Shown one piece after another: positions 10,917 to 22,108 of a DNA stretch of 64,000 bases. The notes beneath the pieces were generated by a model, which saw only the letters and a program-made list of their open reading frames with translations, did not search any database and had not been told where the DNA came from. The position numbers and the translations under genes are program-made. Every line of letters starts with the position of its first letter. Within the stretch, counting starts at the first letter, position 1. The stretch comes from Metaphire vulgaris (lineage: Eukaryota; Annelida; Clitellata; Crassiclitellata; Megascolecidae), in NCBI GenBank assembly GCA_018105865.1, contig CM030865.1:760141-824140 (forward strand), given 5' to 3'.

Positions 10917-11769
10917 TCATTCATTCATTCGTTCATTCATTCTGAGTCGTTCATGACGTACTTCATGTGCAGTCTCCAAATGTGTCGCCCGGTCACTCAT
11001 CATCCTAGCTGAGCTCCTCTTCTCCGAGTCCACCGCTGGTAAGATACCAGCTGCTGCTGCTGCTGCTGCTGCTAATGATGATGATGATGATGATGATGGC
11101 GATATGTCGTTTTCTGCACGGCCTTTGCTGAGAGAATGCATCACAAGAGAGAGATTGTGCAGAGCCTTGTGCGTTGCAGACAGCCACCGTATTGGATCAC
11201 ACGATCCCTGTCACAAGAAATGCAACATAGTATTTAAAAAATAACAGATTCTACATTGGCTCAGATAGATAGATAATAAGAAAAACCCCAGTAAGACTCA
11301 TGAGCTTGTTCTAGACAGACATGACCATTCTGTAACATGACACACTGTAAGTGAACAGCGCATACAACTGTTGCCTGCATGTAACATGTCATGCAATGAA
11401 GTCATGTTAATACCACATGCTGAGCACTAATACAAAGGTCACAGGACAACTGAAAAGATCAACAACCTGTACAATGTAGCTACACTAATGAAGCTATGAT
11501 CATTAGCCTAGTGACAGAAGGCATCAACAAAAACATTTATATATCGTCTGTCTACAATCAAACCCAATTATGCATTTGGATCCAGACCAACAGGCCTGCC
11601 ATGCATGCTCCTTCCTAGTTTTACATCCTGAACAGATTGGATTAAAGCAGCAGTTCACCAATAAAGATATGACATATAAGATATCATGATATCATACAAT
11701 ATGGATTATAGTCATTACAACTGAATCACAACAAATTTGAAATTAATTAATGTGCTATCATCATCATCG

Positions 11770-11801
<32 letters not shown>

Positions 11802-12101
11802 GTCGTCGTCATCATCACCACCACCACCATCATTACAGTTGTCATCATCACTGACAGAAACAGAATGAGTTACGTTGAGTTTGGAATTTGCAAATGGCCT
11901 CAGTCCCTCTTCTGTGCTCGATATGTCCGTCGATATATTGTGAAATGTTGTTCTGTGATTAAAGAAGAAAAGCAGAAACATAAAATCAAATTCACTGAAT
12001 GAATATATTTGAAACAATTGGTAATAGAAGTTCTCTATGGTTCTTCTTTACTACAAGTGCAAGGAAAGTGGTCACAGCCTCTCTCAGTACGTGCTCAGAG
12101 A

Positions 12102-12147
<46 letters not shown>

Positions 12148-15100
12148 GTCAGTTCGTGCAATGGCTGTCTAAATAATATTCATCCATTTACACGGGGTGC
12201 TATCAGATTCACAAAGGAGCGTTGCAGTCATTGCCTCTGAGACAATCTCTGACTCTGAAGATAAAATCAATAAAGCAGCTCTTCTTCTTCACAAAGAAAG
12301 AGATTGACTGAACTGTTAGACTAAGAGGCAGTCTCTGCCAATCCCCACACAGCACAAGAGACAGCGACACGCAGTGGCGCAGCCAGGATTTCCGGAAGGG
12401 GGTTTTGTTTTGGACCTCGTGACCAACTTCGCAAAAATCTTGACAAGTAGAAAAAGGTCATCTTCATCTTTCCTTCTTCTATTTTTTCACTTGGAAAGCG
12501 AAAAAAGGTCATCACTTCGTCTCTATTTTTTCCTTCCAGGTGCTGACAAGCAAAAAAAGGTAGTCACGTCTTAAACCTCTTAAATTATTACATTCTATAG
12601 CCAGGTGGCCGGGGGCTTAACCCCAAGCCCCCCCTTGGCTACGCCACTGGCGACGCGCAGCAGCCATTTACCTGTCACCTCTGCTTCCTTTCGGGCGCCA
12701 GTAGTTGCCGTCGGCGTCCCAGCAGAGCTCGTCAAGGTCTCGGTAGACGAAATGCCGTCTAGAGTCCGGTCGGGTGACCATTCCCGCTCCGTCGTCTGAG
12801 GGAATTTCCGGCAAATGGACCAGAAGGAGGTCAGGCTCCGGGATAGAAACTATGCGTCCAGTCAACTGCAAAACAACAGTTAAAACTATGGCAAACTCTC
12901 TCTCTCTCCGTCTCTGTCTCTCTCTCTGTCTGTCTCTGTCTGTCTCTCTCCGTGTCTGTCTCTGTCTCTCTCAGTCTCTGTCTGTCTGTCTGCCTGTCTG
13001 TCTGTCTCTCTTAATCTCTTTTACAAAATCATTTGTTCGAAATCAATATTTACAATATGAGATATTTTATGGCCACAAAATTCACTCCTTAAAAACAATA
13101 CTGAATGGTGAGTGATAGCAAAACAGAACTACCGGTAGAAGAAAATGATTCAAACCTGTGGACCAAGAAGTACGCTGTCACCGAGGTCTAAAACATTACA
13201 GGAAAAAGTAATAAAACACTCACGAGAAAGTAAATTACCAACGGAACAGACAATATAATAATCGAGATTCAACACTTGCAGACAATGTGTAATGTAATGT
13301 AATGTTATGTGACATTTGTATAGCGCCTCTTCTATTTCTACTCAGAGATCCAATATTTGCAGACAGTGCACAGGACACTGTGTTGATGACTCATTAGTCC
13401 CACTCTGTCTGCCTCCGTTTGATCCTCAAAGTGTTCAGATGTCCACCGGTGTCAAGTGGACATCAAAGTGATCACAATGGCACTTTAGGCTGAATCCTTA
13501 TCATCAGAGGCGGGCGGCTCCATAGCGGGGCCCGGGGAGGCGTGCCCCTATTGCATGCCTGCACCCCCCCGTTCACCCCGATACCTTAGCGCACTCATTC
13601 TAACCAACTAGACTAATCCAAATAGTTTCCACCCCAATGCCCCCCCACTTGCCAAGTCCTGGAGCCACCACTGCTATTTGTCGAAGAACCATGGGAAGTT
13701 AACACTTATTTACACAAAAGAGCTACACATTTCAGAATGAGAAAGTAAATTCAAAGCATTTAAACATTGAAAATTGATTCAAAGTCTTAAGTTCATTCTT
13801 CTGTGCTTCCTGTAGACAAAGCCTAAGGCAAAACAGGCCTAAGGCAAAACAGGCCTAAGGCAAAACAGGCCTAAGGCAAATTAGGCTTAATTAAGGCAAA
13901 GCAGGCCTTTACCTGCTGATTTGCTGCACTGCTGCCTGTGTTCCTGCATTGAATAGTTGATGGTGGACCTTGGGATTCGCCTGGGACTGACCTTTCCCTT
14001 GCAGAGGAAATCCGCTGCAAACAGCGCTTGGCTGATCGGCCGCTGTGGAATGCACTTTCCAGTCTAAGACGAAACAAACACAGCAGCTCTATCACTAACA
14101 GAACGGCGCTATAGAAGCTCCACTGGTTCAACGAATGCTGCCATCTAACGGACGTATCTGGCAAAGATGAAGCTCAGTTAAATGTTTTGAATTAATCAAT
14201 TTTAATGCAAAACACAAAAGAAAACAACAATTTAACAACGATTTAGAAACAAACAGTGAATGACATTATCCCCCCACAATCTGTTTTATATTTGGCCTTT
14301 AGTTTAGTGTTTTCCCACTGACTGGCTGATTGCTCGACTGGCTGACTGATTGACAGGCTGACTGGACCTAACCCGACCTTATTTTAACAAATGTCTGAAT
14401 GATTTAGATCAATTGGTCTTTCTAACTTAACTAAGCAAATAAATTTCAAACCGACTAAAATAATTTACAATAGAAATATAAATGAAACGGCTGCAGTCAG
14501 TCGGTCAGTCAGTCAGTCAGTCAGTCAGTCAGTCAGTCAGTCAGTCAGTCAGTCAGTCGCAGACCTTCAGAGCATGACGTTCCATCCGACTGAGCGGTCT
14601 CGACTGACACTCTTTGTGATACTTTCTTTCGATCGCCAACAGAAGCAACTCCGCTTCGGCCACATATTGTCTCTCCACACTCACCTGGCACACAACAGCA
14701 GCAGCAGCACGTCTGCATATTTCAATGCACTTGACACTTACCTCAGTGCACTCATCCTAAAAGGAATGGTGTGATGATATTGAAGAATGGTGTGGAAGCA
14801 GTTTACAGGATCTTAGTCACAGAGCAACGGACAGGAAAGAATGGCAGAAAACTGTGGAGATGGCATTATACACCAACGGGCGATGAGCCCACGGTTAATG
14901 ATGATGATGATGATGACTCATCCTAAGCAACTTGACTAGTTCACGTTTATGAAAAATAGTTTGCCTCCCCCTCCCCATGCCAATAGCGTGCAGAGGGGGC
15001 GATGGCCCGGGCGCCAAAATTGACTCAGCGACCATTTTTTGCTCGTCAAACATTTTTTGTCAACTTGGCTCAGGGGGGTGCCCACCACTCTCTGCACCCC

Positions 15101-15289
15101 ACTGCCTCATGTCTAGACGTTGCCACCCCAACGGCCCCCCACTTGCCAAATTCTGGAGTCGCCACTGGAAACAGATGGACAACGATACGTAAAGAGACAT
15201 TGCTGAAAAATCACTCAAAGACTTATTTAAGCTTAAGCTGTTTAATTGATGATGAGGACATGTAATTATCATTGAAATGTAATGTATAT

Positions 15290-15372
<83 letters not shown>

Positions 15373-18300
15373 CACATAATATCTATAATGCAACAATGTA
15401 ATGTATGAAATAAGATGCATTTAGCAGTTAACTCATACAGATTGACCCTAATAATGTCTGTATGAAGATGGCGGTCACATGTATCTGTATCCGAATTTTC
15501 CCACGAACGAGAAAGTCAGCAACATAGGTGAAGTTAAAAGACGCGGTGGGAAATGCTTTTGCCTATCATTATAACGCATCAAATGGTCGTGACCAAGGCA
15601 GCCTCAGCTAAATCCTTCTGCAAAAACCTAAAAACATATTTATTTTTTTGATAGGGTTTGACTCCACTGTTGTTAAGCGCTCCTGTCTTGGTCCTTAAGT
15701 CTTGTCTATTGCGCTGAAGAAATTGTCTGGTAATAATATTAGAAGGTGAATTAACCTTTCTAGATTCCAGGTTCTTAAGCATGGACTTAATGGCCTCAAT
15801 GATGTCATTAATACCAGTTGCTATGGCGATGACCTTCATCACACCTGCACAATTTGAAAACATGCAAGTTAGCAGTTGTTGCATCACGACTTCCTGTGGA
15901 TATATCGATGGAAATATATCTTCGATGATTTAATTGGGAAGGACCTGAGTTAGGCAGGGACAAGGACTTCTTCCAGGATTAAAGAGCATTTTGTAATGTA
16001 ATGTAGCATTTATATAGCGCCTCTTATATTAAAGAGACCTCTGCTGACTGTGCAGTTACAGGCTAACCTCCCTCTCTCCCTCCCCTCCAAGTCAATTCAA
16101 TTGAAAGGTTTTAATATAAGAGGCGCTATATAAATGCTACATTACATTATAAAATGGTCTTTCTGTGCATTTCAATTGGCCAAATGAGTCACTGTGCATT
16201 GAAAGACAGAAAGATTGCAAAGGCACATACAAGATCAACCGTCTAACCGGAGTCTTTGGTCGTGTAATCGAAAAATGTCGGAACGATGCAAAACATCTGG
16301 ACAACTTCTGCGGCCAGAAGACCCCTTGAGTCTCTAAAAGTACGTCCCACATCAACAAGTACCTAAGTTAATTAGCTAGTTATTCAGTTAGCAGGGTTAT
16401 TTCTAGGATTCTCAATTAGGGGTCCGGCAAATTCTCACAGTCCCATGCTCAAAAAAGTCTGACAGGCAAAAAAGTCATCCCATAGCTGAGATTGGCGAGG
16501 GTGTTGGGGGTTTCGGTCTCAAATTTGGGGGTGTTAGGTGGGGATGTTAGAAGGGGGGTGGGGGTAAAATATCCCTGTCAGTTAGTTACTTAGTAGTATC
16601 ATCTAATGGTAGTTCAAAGTGAAATCATGGACAAAAATCAAAGTGTCTGATAGTTTTAGTTAAAGTCCTGATTAGAAATGAATAAATTATGATACAGTGT
16701 TTATAAATGTAAAACCTAATTACAAGGCTGTTTGGTTGCAATAGAAAGTGAAACCTGAGCTGATCTAGATTTGATGAAACCTGCAAAACCTGCCTCAGGT
16801 GTTGAGACTCTGACACGGTCGGTCGGTCTGTCTCGCGCTTTCGATGGCCGCCACCAGACCGAACCAATTCGGAGACACAGGAGTAGAGACTCAGGTAGAG
16901 CTTGTCATAGAATCCGCCATTCTGTCAATCAATCAGTCAAACTGCGATGCAAGAGTCACATTCGCCGGAACAAGAACACATTGACAATTTCCAATTTACA
17001 TCAAAGGCCAAAGCAGAGATATTTTTATACTACCCCTAACACCTCCCCAACACCTCCCAATTTGAGACCAACACCCCCAACCTCGGCTATGGAATGACCT
17101 TTTTTTGCTTGTCAGACTTTCTTGGCAGGGGACCCCAGAATTTACCGACACCCCAAAATTGACAATCCTAGAAATAACCCTTTGCCAAAGACTTAAATAA
17201 CTCATCTCTTTATCACTATGCAGCAATTGCAGTGGCAACACTTCCGAGTGATTCTTCAGAAGAGGCGTCAAACGAATATTCCACTACATAGCATTACAAA
17301 TGCTGCTCTCAAATGCTACAGTCAAATGCAACTAATGTCACACTAATGACAGCCACAGCAACGTCAACCACACTTAGCAAGTTGAAAGTTAGTTTTGTTA
17401 AATGTGAATATATAATTCAGATTAAATTTTATTCTGCGTTTTGCGATCGAATATAACCGTCAAAAAGATTTAAGCTTTTCATTTTAAAAGCGACAACTGA
17501 CCTCCCCAGAATCCCTGTCCACCTTAGCAGCACCCAAGAGAACGACCGAAGAAGAGAGCTTGATCTCGGATGAAAGAAGAAAGAGACCGAGCGCATTGAA
17601 CGACCTCAATAAAAAGCACAGAAGATTCCAGTTAAGAAAACTTTCATTTTTTTCACTTCAATAGTCTGTTGGGCTAGATAAGTGATGAAAAGGCGCCGAA
17701 CTGACCCGATGACGCTGAGTTTTGCATGAATCAAGGTGTCCTGAAGCAGACGCTCTGGAATTTCAAACTCAAGACTCGCCTGACACAAAAGACAATCATC
17801 GGTAAACACTCCCGACAGAATTCAGAAACATCGACCGCAAAAAAGATAATTCAAATTAAATAAAAAGCCGGTGAAGTGACAATCGCGCAAAATAACATTA
17901 GCACCTGACACTTCCCAAAACATGGAATCTTTGAAGTTTCTTCATTTAAAATAGAATAAATGTTTCTAATTTCAAGTACAAAACACATCTGCACTTCTGC
18001 ACTTCTGCACTCCTTTGCAGAACAAACACAGGTCATGTACATCAAATCATGAATCCATTTTATGTGAAACTGCAGTACTTACAACCAGCAGCATAAGTAT
18101 TATGTTGGTCGCCGGTCTATTTATTTCTCTTGCGATCAACAATTCCTCGAGAAATTCTGGACGTTGACGCAGAAAGTCACATGACCTAAAAGAGAAAACG
18201 ACAACAGAAGGAATCAGATTCCATAGAATTGACCATCACACAAGGTCATCGAATGACAGTGAAAAAAAAGCACCTCAGATATATTTTAGATTAAACAAAC

Positions 18301-21300
18301 TTTGGCTTTCCATACTAGAAAAAACTTACGTCTGACAGTAGCGAGTTTGCAGATGTATGTCTTCCTGAAGATTGCAAGCGAGGTATTTGAGTCGTGTCCA
18401 ATCGAGCTCTGCAGTTTAAGGAAACAGAGAAAAATTTAGAATTATTGAGTATAAATTTTGCTGCAAAGGGTTAATTTGTACAGTGAGACTTATTTCTTGC
18501 TATTCGAATTAAAGTCACCTTATGTTGCAATGAAAAGCAAGCATTCTACTCTCTTTCTGAAAAAAACACAGGTCTTCTGAATGTATAGTAAATGGCTGTC
18601 ACTGCCAGTCAACTAAATCATCTTACTTTTTGAAAAACTGATCGAAAATACTTCAATTGTTCACTGAAAAGGAATCTCAAAATACTAACTGTATGGGCAA
18701 ATCAATAGCGGCAGCACTCGTGCTAAAATCGCTTAACTTATTACAGATGAAAAATGTGCGCATCATTTGGGATTTTATTAAAAAATCCATTGCCATAATC
18801 ATTTCACTTGCATTAAAAACAATGTATATTTTTTATCCGGTTTAAAGTCAAAGAGTAATCGAGAACAGCATTTGACACGCACCGCGGTTGAGTTGACTGA
18901 CGTTTGAAAATCGCTTCAACAAATGGACAGTCTGAAAAAATCAGAAAGCACTACAGCCAATCACACCACAGAGTCCACTTCATCATTAAAGAGGCGCTAT
19001 AGAAGTACCCCGGATGTAATGCAGCATTTGTATAGCGCCTCTTATATTTCTACTCAGACCCAGATCGTGAGCCAGTGACCGATCTCTGGAAACGATGACA
19101 AGGTCTTTCTCTGTACGGATTTAGAGGACTATCGGCTGACACCATAGAATTATAATTGGCGCTATAGAAGCCCATAAATACCCGGTAATAATATTAATAA
19201 TACCGGTAGATACAACAGTTTCAAGCGGATGCAGTGAACTGCGCACCTTTTCTCCGTAAATCCCGTTGACTTCTCTCTGACTCAACACCGAAGGTGTGAA
19301 CCTACGCTTCGGAAGTTTGCGGCGCTGAAAAACAAAAACCAGAAAGAAGAAAATTAAAAAATGAAGCAAGCAGGGGTATTTTTACTCCCCTTAACCCCCC
19401 CCCCCAATCTCAGCTATGGGATGACCTTATTTTGTGCTTGTCAGGCTTTCTTTGGCAGGGACCCCCAGAAGTGGTAATCCTAGAAATAACCCTGAAAGCA
19501 AGTACATTGTCATGCGTAATTCAAGGAACTTCCACTAATTAAGTGCAACTTAAATGAACGATTGAAGACAAATGAAAATTGATCCATCGCTAAGACAATA
19601 GGGATGAATCTACTGGTTCTGACCAATAGCAATGGAGACAGGACTATGGCCAAGAATCAAGGCAGGAACTCTTCCAGAGCAAAATAGCAAAGACAGTTCA
19701 GTAAAAAAACTGACCACAGGGTGACTGAAACTGACCACATGGTGACTGAAACTGACCACAGGGCAACTGAAACTAACCACAGGGTGACTGAAACTGACCA
19801 CAGGGTGACTGAAACTGATCACAGGGTGACTGAAACTAACCACAGGGTGACTTCCAAGTGCAGAATCATTGAAGAACTGCTCCACCTGAATTCTTTCACT
19901 AGCTGCAGAGGCAAACACAAGTGAAGTGACACGGTAGAATTTACACACACAGCATCTCTGGAATTGTGACTCTCTGGAGAATGACTCAGAATTATAGTTA
20001 CAATTATTTTGTGCGAACGAAACTCCAGGGAAGATATTCTATAAACAAAAGTTTCCTCAAGACACCAAAATGACAGTTGACAATTTAGATAATTTTTATT
20101 ACAAAATTATCTAAATTTTTATTTTAAAGAATTGAACTGCAAGCATTTAGAAAATGAAGTGATCCAACTTGCCATTCCATTTCAGTTAAAAATCCAATAA
20201 AAGTGAATTGAGACTTAAATGTGGAAATGCAAGCAGAGCATTAACTAAACCAAACTGCAATCAAGCTGTTGTATGACACACCATCCATAAATGAAGCCAA
20301 TGCTATGCAAATGGTGGCTGAAAAGTAACTGAAAGTCTTTGAAATTACACGTTACAATTCGGCCATCAAGCATCCAGACATTTGGCAGGCAGTCGATGAC
20401 GTGAAGACGATCTAAGACAGAAAAACCGAAGACCAAAATTACTTCAAATGGGTTTTTTCTTTGTTTTCTTGAAATGTCCGGACTCAACAATGCTCCTTTA
20501 CCAACTTAGACAAAACTCTTGCGGTCATAATATAACAAGGCTTAAAGTGGTTCGTTAGGGACTGCCCTTTGTGAGAACCACTGTAATGAAGAAAATGAAA
20601 ACAAAATCCTTAATGCGATCATTAATCATAAAACCTTAATCATAATGATCATGATAACACATCAGGCGTCATCGGCAAGCTATGAATGAATGAATGCATG
20701 AATGAATGAATGACAAAAACAATAAAAGACAACATATCAGAGAAACATCCTCCAGGGTCATTATTTAATGGTCGTTGCTCTGATTCGATCAAGGCAAGGC
20801 CAAAGAAAGGCCAAGACAAGGCCAAGGAAAGGCCAAGACAAGGCCAAGGAAAGGCCAAGGCAAGGCAGGAAAGGCCAAGGCAAGGCAAGCACTGTTACCA
20901 TTAAACCAATACATCCCAAAATGCAAACTTCCAGCGATTAGACAGAGTCTAGGAGAGACGAACTTACAGTACGGATCCTTCTGAAGAACTGGATTGCTGT
21001 GAAGGCTGAGGTTAAGTACGTGCATGTGTTGTATCCTGGTCAGTTCATACCAGCTCAAGTCGTTTCCATCTAACATCAGCGTGCCCAGTGCAATAAACCA
21101 CTCAAGTCCTTCCAGGCTCTGCACCTAACAAACACAGGTGTAAACTTCTATTAGACATCGAGGCTCGAGTCCTCCCCACTTTTTGAGAGGTTATCATAGA
21201 GAATTTTCTATTATGTATCATGAACTTAGCCTTACTGAAATTACTATTATGATGTTAAAATACTATTATGATGTTATTATTACTACTACGATGTTAACAT

Positions 21301-21901
21301 GAAATTACTATCATGATGTTACTATGCAGCCATTTTCTTTCATGACGGTGAATTAGTGAGCATGCATTAATTCACCTGATTGTCGGATAGATCGAGATGC
21401 CAGAGGTTCCTGCACTGCTCGAGATTGCAGACAACGTTGATGTTGTTCTGACATAGTTTCAAAGTCCGAAGCTGAACGAAACCATCGAGACCTTCAATGT
21501 GGTCTGAAAACAGAGAAGAGAATGCAATTCAGTGCCAAGTCACTTGAACGAACAGCGAATCACAGTCTGGTTACTACCACGAAAAGGACGCGGATTCATA
21601 TTCAGCAATGTGGAACAGTCAAGAAAGTTAACAAATGAATGAGCTGTTGCACGGCAGTGGCGGCTCCAACGGGGGGGGGCAGGGGCCCGTGCCCCTATTG
21701 AGTGCCTGCCCCCCCAGTGGCCCACCCCAGTTGGGACCCTATACTTAATGCTACATACATTAAACAACAAATGGTTGGCCCCCATGATTAGAAGTTGCCA
21801 CCCCAACGGCCCCCCACTTGCCAAATCCTAGAGCCGCCACTGTTGCACGGCCAACGGTAACTGAAACTGACAACTAAAGGGACTGAATGACTTCATAGGT
21901 A

Positions 21902-21936
<35 letters not shown>

Positions 21937-22017
21937 CTGCTGCTCACCGATTGACAATTCAGAAAGATCGATGAACCGACAATGCTTTGCCGATCCAGAA
22001 ATACGAGACCTCAGCAG
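10917..22017 (-). CDS. Leucine-rich-repeat protein with LRRcap-like motif (5' incomplete)
   Basis: Exons in transcription order: 22017-21948, 21503-21376, 21124-20968, 20411-20351, 19898-19841, 19324-19247, 18931-18883, 18408-18330, 18185-18083, 17779-17706, 16333-16248, 15844-15756, 14063-13913, 13187-13156, 12865-12672, 11952-11874, 11207-10917. All junctions are GT-AG and all phases agree, giving about 590 residues. The start is an in-frame Leu codon at an acceptor, so a first exon upstream is missing. Repeats at residues 20-120 are SDS22-type (LRTLKLCQNNINV, LWHLDLSDNQ, LGTLMLDGNDL). They are followed by a cap motif (DPYYRLHVIDCLP, WMLDGRIVTERIQVEQFF) typical of intracellular LRR proteins. 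The middle (AAEVVQMFCIVPTFFDYTTK) is helical-looking; then comes DLGDSVLLGPQ-LTGRIVSIPEPDLLLV, a short beta-like segment. The last exon ends in low-complexity Ser/Ala and a GAAT-repeat stop. Family clear, exact orthologue not. Confidence 0.78.
11760..11828. repeat. (TCA)n/(TCG) triplet microsatellite
   Basis: A run of ATC/ATG triplets just inside the intron after LRR exon 11952-11874. The poly-Asp frame on the minus strand is repeat-derived. Confidence 0.85.
12104..12147. repeat. (TTA)n microsatellite
   Basis: Fourteen or so TTA units in an LRR-gene intron. Confidence 0.9.
12372..12649. mobile_element. hAT-like MITE, family C, near-perfect TSD
   Basis: Ends CAGTGGCGCAGCCAGG and GGCTACGCCACTG, flanked by GCGACACG and GCGACGCG (7 of 8). 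It sits 22 bases from the donor of LRR exon 12865-12672, in the intron. Confidence 0.8.
12896..13020 (+). repeat. TC/TG-rich simple repeat
   Basis: CTCTGTCTGTCTCTCTC-type tract inside the LRR intron between exons 13187-13156 and 12865-12672. On the transcribed strand it reads GA-rich. Confidence 0.85.
13505..13673. mobile_element. hAT-like MITE, family B, diverged
   Basis: Diverged 5' end (CAGAGGCGGGCGGCTCC) and 3' end GGAGCCACCACTG with the internal family B blocks. It lies in an LRR-gene intron. Confidence 0.65.
13808..13900. repeat. 17-bp minisatellite beside an LRR splice donor
   Basis: Four to five copies of a unit near CAAAACAGGCCTAAGG. The array begins about 13 bases inside the intron, next to the GTAAAG donor of LRR exon 14063-13913. 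Confidence 0.85.
14494..14559. repeat. (CAGT)n microsatellite
   Basis: About sixteen CAGT units in an LRR-gene intron. Confidence 0.9.
14760..14914 (+). mobile_element. LINE 3'-end fragment with (ATG)n tail
   Basis: The plus strand encodes a short frame (SHRATDRKEWQKTVEMA) of the kind found at the extreme C-terminus of RTE/CR1-type polymerases, then a stop and a GATGATGATGATGATG tail. The tail is the same type as those on the fragments near 42.8 and 43.6 kb. Confidence 0.6.
15290..15371. repeat. (TA)n microsatellite
   Basis: About eighty bases of TA in an LRR-gene intron. Confidence 0.9.
15585..15720 (+). mobile_element. Possible non-LTR retroelement 3' end
   Basis: The plus-strand frame SFCKNLKTYLFF followed by a stop and TTAAGCGCTCCTGTCTTGG resembles the 'LKTHLF-stop-AAGCGCT' C-terminus and 3' UTR of non-LTR reverse transcriptases; compare the clearer copies at 26.13 and 29.5 kb. 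It is short and could be coincidence. Confidence 0.35.
15991..16150. mobile_element. Foldback element with long inverted repeats
   Basis: About 47 bases (TTGTAATGTAATGTAGCATT onward to TCTTATATTAAA) recur in inverted orientation at the other end, around a core of some 60 bases. Single-ended copies of the same arm appear near 13.29 and 19.01 kb. It lies in an LRR-gene intron. Confidence 0.75.
16392..16577 (+). mobile_element. hAT-like MITE, family A, perfect 8-bp TSD
   Basis: Ends CAGGGTTATTTCTAGG and AAAATATCCCTG, flanked by identical TCAGTTAG on both sides (16384-16391 and 16578-16585). With the copy at 30780 this defines the exact element ends and the 8-bp duplication. Confidence 0.88.
17014..17182 (-). 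mobile_element. hAT-like MITE, family A (reverse)
   Basis: Reverse-orientation copy flanked by GGCCAAAG and TGCCAAAG (7 of 8). It lies in the LRR intron between exons 17779-17706 and 16333-16248. Confidence 0.75.
17502..17522 (-). other. Optional 21-nt micro-exon candidate
   Basis: CTGCTAAG|...|GTCAGT splice signals bracket 21 bases that keep phase 2 both in and out, so inclusion would add seven residues between LRR exons 17779-17706 and 16333-16248 without changing frame. The direct join is also in frame, so this may be alternative or spurious. Confidence 0.25.
19371..19494 (-). mobile_element. hAT-like MITE, family A (reverse, short)
   Basis: CAGGGGTATTTTTAC to TAGAAATAACCCTG, with flanks GAAGCAAG and AAAGCAAG (7 of 8). 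It lies just upstream of LRR exon 19324-19247 in the intron. Confidence 0.8.
19710..19855 (-). repeat. 21-bp minisatellite containing a splice donor
   Basis: On the minus strand about seven or eight units close to TCACCCTGTGGTCAGTTTCAG follow one another. The first unit is the 3' end of LRR exon 19898-19841 (CACCCTGTG|GTTAGT). Each later unit repeats a donor-like GTG|GTCAGT and an acceptor-like TTTCAG|TCACC. The array stays open in frame (SHPVVSF repeated). Confidence 0.85.
20351..22017 (-). CDS. LRR domain and cap of the LRR gene (four exons)
   Basis: Exons 22017-21948 (CRFIDLSELSI), 21503-21376 (IEGLDGFVQLRTLKLCQNN onward to LWHLDLSDNQ), 21124-20968 (VQSLEGLEWFIALGTLMLDG, then LNLSLHSNPVLQKDPY) and 20411-20351 (YRLHVIDCLPNVWMLDGRIV). 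The pattern LxxLxLxxNxI with 21-24 residues per turn is the SDS22-like LRR class. The terminal YR..LP..W.LDG motif is the LRRcap, which closes the hydrophobic core. Phases 1, 0, 1, 2 join without a break. Confidence 0.85.
20789..20888. repeat. AAGGCCAAGACAAGG minisatellite
   Basis: Degenerate tandem units of AAGGCCAAGACAAGGCCAAG in an LRR-gene intron, about 80 bases past the donor of exon 21124-20968. Confidence 0.85.
21655..21842. mobile_element. hAT-like MITE, family B, perfect 8-bp TSD
   Basis: Inverted ends CAGTGGCGGCTCC and GAGCCGCCACTG, flanked by identical TTGCACGG (21647-21654 and 21843-21850). It lies between the first two LRR exons. The perfect duplication implies a fairly recent insertion. 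Confidence 0.9.
21902..21941. repeat. (CTG)n triplet repeat
   Basis: About thirteen CTG units directly beside the donor of LRR exon 22017-21948. Confidence 0.9.
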
Positions 22018-22041
22018 CTACAAAAATTCATTTTAATACAC

Positions 22042-22108
<67 letters not shown>

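Noticed and set aside
11715..12017. Poly-Asp minus-strand ORF
   Set aside because: The Asp run is an ATC/ATG microsatellite past the donor of LRR exon 11952-11874; only the exon part is kept.
20649..21124. Minus-strand ORF extension WPCLGLSLALSWPFFGLAL
   Set aside because: Translation of the AAGGCCAAGACAAGG minisatellite in the intron; the exon ends at the GTAAGT donor at 20968.
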